This document shows, piece after piece, positions 46,601 to 58,600 of a stretch of 64,000 bases of DNA (positions within the stretch are counted from its first letter, which is position 1; the number at the start of each line of letters is the position of its first letter). Position numbers and translations under genes: made by a program. Origin of the DNA: Scolanthus callimorphus. Lineage: Eukaryota; Cnidaria; Anthozoa; Actiniaria; Edwardsiidae. Location of the stretch: NCBI GenBank assembly GCA_033964015.1, contig CM066925.1:13945270-14009269 (forward strand), in the 5' to 3' direction. The notes beneath the pieces are model-generated. The model was not told the origin of the DNA, ran no database searches, and worked only from the letters and a program-made list of their open reading frames with translations.

Positions 46601-49600
46601 TGTGAGTATTTGGTTGTGTTTCCTCTGCCACTCAGTAGAGTCACCCTGGAGTACTGTTCTCTTTTCAAGTGCATGAGCTTCTGGAAGGTCAAGTGAAAGG
46701 TTGCCAAAATAATCCTTTGCCACTGCATAATCTACACTTGTGAAGGATTTAAGCCTATTTACATCAAATTGTTTAGCTTGTCCTTGGCAGAATGGAATGT
46801 CTGGAAATGAGCTACACTTATCTTTGCATGGGCTATTATTGCTTGGCTGATAATTACTAACAAATAACGTGTGAGGTCTTCCAAAATCCTGAAGTTGATA
46901 AGATAAGGGAGCCCCAAGTGGTACATTTCCAAATACAGTGTTCACCATATGGACAGGTTCTTGGTCACAAAGAAGATATGAAAATGGCGGGGGCTTTTCC
47001 TTTCCAATAAGGTGATGTGATTTACTTGATCCATAACATGATTATTTCTAAGGCGACCTCTAAAATCACAACCCCTGGCCTCGTATAATTTACACCTCAC
47101 AGGATCTCTTAACCTCCTACCCTCACGATCAGTCTCAGCACGCGCATAATGGGTGGCCATTACTGGCATTGGACAAATACTCGTAGCCCTTGGAATATGC
47201 CATGTCTGTCCAATACTTGTGCAAGTAGCATCAGCTGGAATATCGATAATCTTCCGACAAGTGAAGTCATTCAGCTGATACAACAATCCGAAAACATGGT
47301 TACAGTGTCCGCCGCTTCCGGCTTTGCACGAACAGTGCGCTTTATTCACTTGTGCAGTTCCCCCGGCCCAGTGTCTTTAAGTTCCACAAAGAGCTTATGT
47401 GGCTCCTCACTCTTTTTCAAGGATCTGCGACAGCGAGCTCTGACAATAAGTATAGATTTGCCTTGCTGTATTTGACAACAAGTAAATTAATCTCCCGCAA
47501 ATACCTCTCGCAGAAAAATTTATAGCTTTTTTTCCCCGACGTTCTTCTTGCCACCACTTTCTAACCACTTACTCCAAGTTGTTGGAGTGATCTGGGGAAA
47601 ATTTTTCAATGATTTTGACCATTTATCGGAGAAACTATTGAAGAAACAGACGCAGCAAGATGAATGGAAACTACAACACCTGCACTTGGCCGCCATCTTG
47701 AATTGAAATGTAAATACCCATTTCAAGTCACGTGACACATTAGCCGATTTTGTCTATTATCCATTTTAGCTTCACTCGCAGCCTACCAGGGACGGATTTA
47801 GGGGGATGGGCGAGGGGTCCCCCCTTTTCGGGATATTTTCCCATACATCTACTGAATTGACTGCAGGAAATTTGCAAAATTTCGGTCCCAATATTTCTCT
47901 ATCTCCCCCTGCTACCTGTGACCACCGGCGTTATTTACTGTATCGTTGGCATTTTTATTGACAATTCGGTTTCTTTTTCCAACAGTCTCGCCCGTAGTCA
48001 GCACTATTCTGACGGTCTGATCGATATTTTCACTCAGTATGGTGATCATCTATATAGGTATGGCTTCTTATTATTATATTCTTCGCATGACAACACACGA
48101 GTATACGTAAGCAGGAGCAGATCAACAGGAGCCTCCATCATCTATTGGCAGGCGCCCAATGCAAAGAAGAAGATGAATCTAAGTTTAGATTGTACATTTT
48201 AAATCCCGCGAGAACTAGTTGTATGGTTAAAAATTGTCTCCTCTCCCAAAGAAACAACATTTTATGCACGTGTTAAACCGAACATTCTCACGCTCAAAGT
48301 ACCATTTTTTCATGTTCAAATTCAAAATTCACAGTCTAAAAATAGACTCTTCTACTCCTGTACATATGGCTAGACCTAGTGGAGTAGATGGAGGCTCCTG
48401 TTGATGGGCTCCTGATTCTTCTACTCTTGTGCATATGGCTAGACCTAGTGGAGTAGATGGAGGCTCCTGTTGATAGGCTCCTGATTCTTCTACTCCTGTA
48501 CATATGGCTAGACCTAGTGGAGTAGATGGAGGCTCCTGTTGATGGGCTCCAGATTCTTCTATGCCTATGCATATGGCTAGACCTAGTGGAGTAGATGGAG
48601 GCTCCTGTTGATGGGCTCTTGTTTCTTCTACTCCTGTGCATATGGCTAGACCTAGTGGAGTAGATGGAGACTTCTGTTGATTGGCTCCTGATTCTTCTAC
48701 TCTTGTGCATATGGCTAGACCTAGTGGAGTAGATAGAGGCTCCTGTTGATGGGCTCCAGATTCTTCTATGCCTATGCATATGGCTAGACCTAGTGGAGTA
48801 GATGGAGGCTTCTGTTGATGGGCTCCTGATTCTTCTACTCCTGTGCATATTGCTAGACCTAGTGGAGTAGATAGAGGCTTCTGTTGATGGGCTCCTGATT
48901 CTTCTACTCCTGTGCATATGGCTAGACCTAGTGGAGTAGATAGAGGCTTCTGTTGATGGGCTCCGGATTGTTCTACTCCTGTGCACATTGCTAGACCTAG
49001 TGGAGTAGATAGAGGCTTCTGTTGATGGGCTCCGGATTCTTTTACTTCTGTGCATATGGCTAGACCTCGTGGAGTAGATGGAGACCACTGTTGATGGGCT
49101 CCCTGTGCATATGGCTAGACCTAGTGGAGTAGATGGAGGCTCCTGTTGTTGGAGCTTCTGCTATAAGTCAGTAGTGATCCCCGCTTCATAACCACCTATG
49201 TTTGTTGTGTCATTCTAACAGTAAAGGAGACCACGATGGAGCTATCCGTGAATACATCAAGACTATTGGACATCTGGAACCATCGTACGTCATTCGAAAG
49301 GTACGATGACGTCGCAACAAGAAAATAAGTTATCCAGCAGACAGGGTTCGCGTTTACCTGAATTTTTGGTCGTCGTTTCTCCCTTCAAACCGCTCTTTAG
49401 TAACCAACGAGTGGAGAATCGAAGGGAGAACGGAATTCAGGCTGCGTTGCTTGTGTTGATACTGATATATTTCTTTCTTTCAGTTTTTAGACGCACAGCG
49501 AATCCACAACCTGACCGCCTACCTTCAGGTACTGTATTTTTTTTCAGGCCATCTTGTCCTGCTTCTCCTTGTGCGCTAGTCTGGCACAAAGCTAGCACTT

Positions 49601-52600
49601 TAGCGACGTCAGTATTCCATTATTGGGAGCATTTTAGGACACATACACTCGCGTCTTTCAGTATATAGGGATTTGTCGCTGCATTTATATTGTTCTTGCT
49701 GGCGACAAGGATTTGATTAAAATTCGCAATTCTTGCTTGTTCATATCTGTCAAACATCAACAAGGCCTATCTAAGGTTGTGTTATACTTTCTAGCATTGC
49801 ACGAACAAGGTCTAGCTAATGCCGATCACACCACGCTCCTGTTGAATTGCTACACGAAACTTAAGGACGTCACGAAACTTGACGAGTTTATAATGGTAAG
49901 ACGTAATAAACAACCATTATAATGCCCGCTCTAACTTGTGTAACAATTGGGACACGAAGTCGAGTTGACCATTTGCCGATATTCACGGAGCCATTGGCAA
50001 CCAATTGTTTTAGCATACTTGCTCAATAAGTGATAAGATTTTAAACCAATTTAGAAAATAACACCTATTTTATATGGTGAATGTGCGCTTTCTGATTGGT
50101 TAAAAGGCGTGTTTGTAAGAGACCTGAGAAACACGATTGTCACGCAACGATGTCGCGCGTGTGTATGTTATTTTCTAAAAGCAAAAGAAGTACTTTCCGC
50201 GTGCTCTCTGGTTTCTTACAAACACTCGGGGAATGTTGGTCTTTCAAGTTTTGATCAGTTCTGCCAACATCCCCCTCGTGTTTGTAAGAAACCAGAGAGC
50301 ACGCGGAAAGTACTTTTATTGCTTAATTGGAGTTTACGTTAAAAATGTATTTTTTTGGCACGTGGTAGTGCGCACTGCTTCATAATTAGTGCCAAAGCTA
50401 GTACTACGCAAGAAAAGTTGCATTCGCTTTCGTTTCTTCGACGCTAGATAAACCTGCGTAACTCGGTCTTATCGAAACCCCTGTACTTATACATTCAGAC
50501 GTCAGTGGTATTGATATCTCTTGCGCTTTCTCTTTCCAGTCCGACAAAGAGCTTAACTTTGATGTGGAAACAGCTATCAAGGTTTGTGTATTTGTGGCAT
50601 ATTTGCATTCGATATTAGCACACGTGTTGCGTGTAAAAAAAAAAGAAAAAAGGTGTTTACAGGGTGATTTTATCGCAGAAATCCCGGAGTTCGTAGTCGC
50701 GAGTGCCGACGAGCGCCATCTTGGATTTTGGACGTGCGTCCTGGGCCGAGTCACAAAATCCAAAATGGCGCTCGCGACTACGAACTCCGAGATTTTTGCA
50801 ATAAAAACAGCCTCCAACGCCTCCTGGCAGGTTTCACGGATCGAAATCCTAGTTTTATTATTGGAAACCGAACCACACAACCATGAATCAGCTAATTTGT
50901 AAAGGATCTTTTGTATTAAATGTTATGCAAATTCCCAAAAGCGATGTTCCGTGTATAATACGCATCACGTTTTTGAGGCTCATTTGGACTGAAAAAAGTG
51001 CGCATTATACACGAGTCAATACGGTAGGATCATGCCCTGCAAATAACAAATCTAGTCAAGGCAGGGTATGTTGAACAATATTTAACTAATAGAAAAAGGG
51101 TTTTCTTTCATCATAATAGATTACTGCAATAGTAGTGATACAGCAGTTCTAAAATAAATATACAAAGTACAATATTACTTAAGAAAATTGTAGCACAAAG
51201 GAAAGGAAAATACCAACCTTGACATTTGCGGCCTCTAGTCTACCAACGACCAAAACTAAACTGAGTTCTATAAGTTTACGTAATCTTTTACAAAACGGAA
51301 AAATATCAACAAAATCAACACAAACAATCATTTTGTTTCTCATCCGAGATTATTTCTTTGTAACAGAGGTCTCTTGTAAGTTGAAGTGAAACATTGTTTA
51401 CAACTGATGGCTAGTAAATAAATGCAAGGAATGACAAAAAAGTTTTATAGTTGATTTACTGCTTCAGTCAGCCGCCATTTTTTTAGCCTAGCAACATATC
51501 ATTTACATTTTGTATTTATTGAATATCAGGTCTGTCGCCAAGCAGGATACTACAAACACGCCGTTTATTTGGCACAGAAGTTTGACCAGCATGATTGGTT
51601 AGTAAGCAATACTCCACGAAAGGCATTATTATCAAACTTCAGTGAAACTCATACAGGATTCGCATAACTCACGAGACTTTCGCCCTCTAAGAATCAGTGA
51701 GATATTGTGCCGGTCCAGACGGTCGTAAAAAATAATTGTCAATTACCTTTAAAACTTTCCGCTAAGAATTCTTCACAATACTGTTTACCTACTTGTGGCC
51801 ATTATGTCAGCGCTATCTTGTTCAATCTCCAGGTATCTAAAGATCCAGTTGGAGGACTTGCAAGATTACCAGAAGGCGTTGCACTACATTGCCAGACTCG
51901 AGTTCTTCGAAGTAAGTTTCCCCTCTGAAGATATAATGGTGAGGGATTTCTAAAGAAAAGAGAGCTCGCGCTGGAGTCATCCGTTAGCATCCCAGAACGT
52001 TTAATTCACGACTGTATGTATGGCCATGACACATGCGCAAAATTGGATCAAGTTACACAGCCCCAGGTAGCCTCTCCATTGTTAAATGTAAATGTATAGT
52101 TACCGACTCTCCAGACTTGCAACCAGTAAGCTGAATTACGCTGGATCTCACGGCGCCTATGGCTGCGGTCGTAAGCACAGACACTGAGGATGGTCAATCC
52201 CCGCGTCCTAGTGGTTCTATAACGTCCCTCTGGTTCAGTTTAATGTAGAGAATGTTAGAGACGGGACCTACGGTTTTACATCCTTATCCGAGAAGACGCG
52301 ACGGTCAAACCATTTGCAGATGTTGGGACAAAAGCAGCACCTTCCCCTCATTATTTAGAGAAGACCCCGAGTGTTGGTCCGGCTAGGGTTTGAATCCCCT
52401 GAACTTTCCACACGATCGCCCGGCGCTTAGACTGCTTGCAGTCCCTTGCTCGGGGAACGTCCGTAATACGAGGTTAAAAGTCTTACTTTGCGCGCATAAT
52501 AAGAGGTTAAAAGTCTTACTTTTCGCGCGCCTAGTACTGTGCATTTATGCCGGGGCACGTCACGATAAGGGCGCACCACAGGGGGATTCACTCCGTGGTG

Positions 52601-55600
52601 CGCGCTTATCGTGAGCCCGGCATAAATGCACAGTACTAGGCGCGCGCAAAGTATGACTTTTAACCTCTTATTACGGACGTTCCCCGAGCAAGTGACTGCA
52701 AGCAGTCTACCCGGCGCTCTACAGTTAATACCAGTCTACAAAGTGTGATATTTGATTAACCGAATGCGACCAGAAACAATGCTTCCCAAATCAGGCGATG
52801 GAAATGGATGCTATTTTCCTGCTACTGACCGAGGCTCTCATTTCTTGTTGTACATTCAGGCCGAGAGTAACATGAAGGCATATGGGAAGAGTCTGGTTAA
52901 TAACGTTCCTGATCACGCCACGAACTTACTCAAGAAACTCTGCACCAGTTATACACCCAACAGAAGCCACACAGAGACTGGTAAGGAATAGTCAGCTGGT
53001 GCCATTGTTATTCATTAAACGCGAGAGTAGTTGTTCACCGAACCTTTAAAGTCTGAAACATTTTCCAGGACAAAACAAGAGATATAGTATTCGCTTTCTA
53101 TGGGCTTTCCGTCGTGTTTTTGTAGCTCCTATCTCTCTGCGAGCACCCTTTCTTCTTGGAGAAACATCCCGCCTGCACTTCCCAAAGAATAGACGTCTGG
53201 GCATGTTAATCATTATGGATTGTTTCTTCAGGTTCTGCTCGAGACCCATCCTCCCTGTTGCGTCCGGTCTGCTTCACTCTTTACCTGGAATGTTAGGTAC
53301 GCAGCTCACTATGTGCCAAAAGCTGAGAAATACCAATACAAATATCATCAATAGTGTCGCACAGCATTGCGGGCGTTGCAAGGATTGATCGATGTTGTGC
53401 GTTTTTCACCCCGAGCTCCAGACTTGAGGGGACTATCAGAGAGAGCTTTGACAGAGCTTTGCATGGAATTTTCACTAGAAGCCTTAGCCTTTCTAGTATC
53501 GTTTTCGGCCATATTTTAGAGGCTTATATCTCGTTCCAGCTTCTCTGGTTTCAACTCTACAAATCTTTTTGTAGGTCGTCAAGCGCTATTGCTTTTAATA
53601 ATTTTCAGGTCAAAAACGATGTATTTGTATGCCTCGTGCATGAGCAGCGGCCATTATGAAGGAGGTGCATATTCTCGCCTCTTTGAAAGGTCAATGGGCG
53701 ATTCCAGGTGGGCGGGGATGCTCGTCGTACCTTTTTGGGATTAAAATCAGGCCTCTGGTACCTTTTAGGGGGTAAAATTCGAGAACGTGTAATTTTTTCC
53801 AGATAGGTAGCTGTCAGAGGTCCGTTCTACCAAATCAAGCAAATCACACTTGTTGGTAGCCTGAATTTCAGACGTATTTTCAGAAAATTACGTGGGAAAA
53901 TACGTCTTGTTGGTACCTTTTAGGGGTCAAAATCAACTAAGCGACGCCATATTTGGTACCTTTTAGGGGTAAAATCGAAAGTTCCCGACGAGCACCCCCG
54001 CCCCATTCGAAAGGTAATCAGAATGAGCGACATTGCGGCCATCATGATAACTCGTTTCTGTGTTTCGCATATTCACAAGCTAAAAATCATGTGATAGGGA
54101 ATACATTTGTTATCTTCATATTCAGATCCAGTTCAAACCCCTCAAAAGACATACCGCTCACGACCCGAGGAGTTCATCCACATCTTTGTTCACCAAAGGC
54201 CAAACTGATAGAATTCCTGGAACACATGACACAGGTAACCCATGCTTGAGAGATCACAGGGCTAGCCGATCTGCATTCTCGTACCCAGAGCTCCCCGGCT
54301 CGTCACCTCGCGAGATTTGATACAGAGCCGTTGAGAGAAACAACTTTCTGCGCATTTACAACGTTCAAAATCAGTCAATCCGCGAAGGCCCTCAAATGGA
54401 TGTCTCCAGAGCCTCCCTGATATTTAACAATTAGACCTCAAGGCCGAATGTGCTATGATGAACAGACCATGAGGCCGAAGGCCGAATTGTCTATTGATAT
54501 CATAGCACATGAGGACGAGTAGACTTTCTTAAAAGTCGCTTAAAACGATTTTTTAAGTTGGGTTGAGTTTTTTTAAGTTGGTTTGAGTCGCGACTTACGT
54601 CGCTCGCTCGCTCTGTCCATTGATGAGAGGACGACTTGGAGCAAGTCTAGAGGACGAGAGGTCTAATTGTTTTAGTATAAACCAACTAGTTGGTCGGTTT
54701 TGGCAATGAATTCCATTATTTTATGTTGAAAAAATCAAGTTTTCTTGCAAAGAAAGGTGGTGGTTTTGCCAGGCACGGTCTATCACTAATAGACCATTAG
54801 TAGCTCAGCCAATCAGAATGCAGGATTTGTAATAGACGAATAGTTGGTTTATACTAAACTGTGTTATTTCTCATCCTTTCCGTATTTGCATAGGTGTCAC
54901 CCAAGTGTTCGAGTCTGCTTTATAACACTTTACTCGAGCTTTACTTGAACAACGCAGCGCATGAAACAAATATCCAGGTGAGTTCTTCACGTCCTCTGTT
55001 TATAGGAGGAGCACGAATACGAATCTAATGTTTACAGCGAAATGTGTTGTATCGCCCTGCGCTTTAAAAAAAAAAAATATATATTGATTTGGCTTTTGGG
55101 ATTTAGGTTTTACTGTTCCGCCAGTTAAACTATCTGAGCCAAACAGGTTGATTGCCCTGATCCGCCTCGTGCGGTCGTATGGCTTATGTCGCGACCTATG
55201 TCACGCACGACGGAAGCCATTGGACTGCTAGACGAAACAGGGCAATAACCTGATTGGCTCAGAGAGTTTGACTGGCGGTCGGGAATGATCGACGGGAATT
55301 TTCAGTTTCATCCCTTAAAGATACCATAAAGGGCGTGGCTCAGATAATTTTTACCCTAAAAGAAATTTGTCATGTTTTGTCACAAATCCAAGATGGCGGC
55401 CACGCGAAGGCAAACTCGGTTTTCATGACCTAAAACTACTCTCCAACGTTCAGCTGGTAGAGCATCGGATGTACAATTTTGGAGGTCGTGGGTTCGAATC
55501 CCTCTCGGGGTCAGAGATTTTTTCTCTTTCTTCGCTTACTAGGGCTAACGCTCAGAAGCACACATGGGACCATTTCATTAGCACGTTAGCTTTCACACAA

Positions 55601-58600
55601 GGTTAAAGAGCCTGTGTCAGCCACTCCTTTGTCATTGTTTTCATTCGATATTAGAAGTCGAATGACGTGTAGAAATCTCTAAATAAACATCTAAAAACAA
55701 AAGTTCATATTTAATTTACCGAGTTCAATCGAGAGCAATGCCCTACATTCTCTAAATTAGCCGATGAAAATGGATGCTTTTCTTGACTCTGTATGTTGCT
55801 AGGCTGACAAAATGGAGGCTGACAGAGGCTCTTTAATTCCTTATCTCTACTCTCCAACGCGTGCGAGCAGGCTATATAGTTTATGACATAATCGTACTCA
55901 TTTGTTTCAATGCAGGCTTCATTCTCTGTTGCTGTTGTTTTTGTTTCAGGCCAAAGTCGAGCATGAGCGAAAAGCGTTAGATTTGCTGACAAGTATTGAG
56001 GTATGCTAGGGAAACCGGCTTTACCTGCTGCAGATTGTTACACTTGACAGACGGACTAGAACTTTCATGACACTACAGAGCTGCCTCGAGAGGGCTAACT
56101 TTGCCCTTACGTTACTCTTATTTAAAGGGGCTCGCACGCTTGCTGGCCACTTCTGTGACAAGAAAATAGCTCAAAATCGCAATCCAATTCCATCCTCTTA
56201 AGGAGGCTGCCTACAATTTTTTCTGCCCTCGACCACCAAACTTTGTTTGCCTGCCGTTCAAGTACACAAACTTGTACCGGTCTGAGCTTTCACATGTTTA
56301 CCCTGGAGGGTTTGAACTTTATTGTAATGTGTATTTTGTTGTGATCGGAGTTGCTATAGCAACGTAATAACCACACCCTTGTTTATTATTAGGGCCAGTA
56401 GAAGCGTTGCTCGACCTAAACTTTTAAAATGACACCCCTCGCACTAATCCCTGAGTAGCAGACAGTACTCCCAGCAAGTTTGGATAGAATTCATTGGGCC
56501 GATTTTATGTTATTCGAGAGGACTTTTTAAGGCTCCAAAATGTCAAAATTATTATGCCGCGAAGGTTTCCTGTAAAAAAAATGGCTGATATTTGCGTAAT
56601 TAGAAGATCCTTGCCGCCCGAATTATCTACAAACCCAATGCAATATGTCAGCCAAATTTCCCTTCTTTGAATCCTTTCGATTTTGTTTGGCATGTGTTCA
56701 AGTATCGACAAGTAAACTGCAAAAGTTGAGAAATTTTAGCCAGAATTCTAAATCTTGAGTTTTTCTCACCTGACAAAAATCCCACATGTTAATTCTTTTG
56801 CAACTTCCGTAAATTATTATTGAATATATACCAAAGATAACACCAAAGTCTTGAGTTCATTGAAGTATTTTAAGGCACCGAGAAAAAAATCCAAACTTCA
56901 TTACTCTTTCGGTTTGCTTGACCCGGTTTTTGTCATTGTACTTTGTTTTTGTCTGTTATAGCTTTCATGTCGGTTTTCCCTAAAGCGAGCCACATTCCAA
57001 CATGGGAATCGACCACTGCTTCTACGGCTCAGTGAATTCTCCACACAGTACGCTGTCACGCTTCTAAGAAGCAAAGCTGTAAAGACGCTGCATCTGGTCA
57101 TATATATTTTGAGTTTAACAGAATGTTTCTACTGAATGTTATCAGTCATCTGAAATGAAATATACCACTATGGTGCGAAAAATGAAATTCTATGTTTTGG
57201 TATTGTTCATTGCGTGACCTTGTTTGCTACGCTTTGAGAGTCAAATAAATGCGCATTCTATGGCCGCAAAAACTACAACACGCTGGAATGTCGTTCGCTA
57301 CAGGAAAAATCTACACGAAAGCTACAACAGGCGAAAACAAAGCAAGCAAACCGAAAGAGTAATGAAGTTTGGATTTTTTTTTTTTGCAAAAGAATTAACA
57401 TATGGGATTTTTGTCAGGTGAGAAAAACGTAAGATTTAGAATTCTGGCTAAAATTTCTCAACTTTTGCAGTTTACTTGTCGATACTTGAACACATGCCAA
57501 ACAAAATCGAAAGGATTCAAAGAAGGGAAATTTGGCTGACATATTGCATTGGGTTTGTAGATAATTCGGGCGGCAAGGATCTTCTAATTACGCAAATATC
57601 AGCCATTTTTTTTACAGGAAATCTTCGCGGCATAATAATTTTGACATTTTGGAGTCTTAAAAAGTCCTCTCGAATAACATAAAATCGGCCCAATGAATTC
57701 TATCCAAACTTGCTGGGAGTACTGTCTGCTACTCAGGGATTAGTGCGAGGGGTGTCATTTTAAAAGTTTAGGTCGAGCAACGCTTCTACTGGCCCCTAAT
57801 AATAAACAAGGGTGTGGTTATTACGTTGCTATAGCAACTCCAATCACAACAAAATACACATTACAATAAAGTTCAAACCCTCCAGGGTAAACATGTGAAA
57901 GCTCAGACCGGTACAAGTTTGTGTACTTGAACGGCAGGCAAACAAAGTTTGGTGGTCGAGGGCAGAAAAAATTGTAGGCAGCCTCCTTAATAACAGGTCA
58001 AAACAACCTAGAATTGCAGTTGTCTAACACTTGAAAGGTGTTTCTATTAATCTGGAGGATTATTTTAATTAGCACAAGAAAAACGTACATGTGTTTTCAC
58101 GGTTACAATTTTACTTACTTTATGTCCACGGTGGACGAATATTTAGCGTGCGAGAGACCCTTTAATGTGCCCGAGTTAGGGTGGCAAATGATATAGTATT
58201 TTTCGCCAGGCGCATGCGAACAATTTTGCTAGCTAATAAAAGAGGACAGAAAGAAACCTCTGCTAGCAGGGTAACTGTTAAAAATAGCCAAAACAATGCG
58301 CTACTCACAGTAATAGATATGTACATTGCTACTCTTCAGGCTGGTTATGATCTTGACCACGCTATGGTGTTGGCGCAGATGCATCACTTCAAGGCGGGAA
58401 TCTTGTTCCTCTACGAGAAGGCGAAATTGTAAGATCAATAGATGATTCTTGTTTGTTCTCCATCAGAAAAGGACGAATCATAAAGCATCCCTCGCCAACA
58501 GCTAAATTTCAACTTTTTAGAGCACAACTTTCTATGACTTTGTCGGCGCAATAGAGCACGCGTGATGTTGGGAGAGACACGAGAACGTTGTAAAATCACG

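Larger units (their letters stand above)
42985..47755. mobile_element. Complete ISL2EU-like DNA transposon (4.77 kb) in VPS11 intron 15
   Basis: Terminal inverted repeats AGACAAAATCGGCTAA and TTAGCCGATTTTGTCT bound the element, with AT on both outer sides (42983-42984 and 47756-47757). Inside, a plus-strand THAP-DDE transposase (43113-44702) and a minus-strand SWIM/YqaJ nuclease gene (45977-47696) converge. As I recall, the combination of THAP-bearing IS5-type transposase, YqaJ protein and 2-bp AT target duplication is the signature of the eukaryotic ISL2EU (IS4EU) superfamily. A separate MITE has inserted between the two genes at 45628-45853. The whole lies in the same orientation-neutral intron between VPS11 exons 15 and 16. 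Confidence 0.85.

Noticed and set aside
48329..49088. Two overlapping minus-strand frames of 219 and 250 codons with peptide repeats
   Set aside because: They arise because the 69-bp minisatellite unit is divisible by three; they lie inside a VPS11 intron and have no gene structure.
48340..49150. CRISPR-like array
   Set aside because: The repeats are continuous 69-bp tandem units without unique spacers, in a eukaryotic intron.
56505..57682. Two identical 68-residue proteins on opposite strands
   Set aside because: They are mirror images in the arms of the fold-back element and match no domain.
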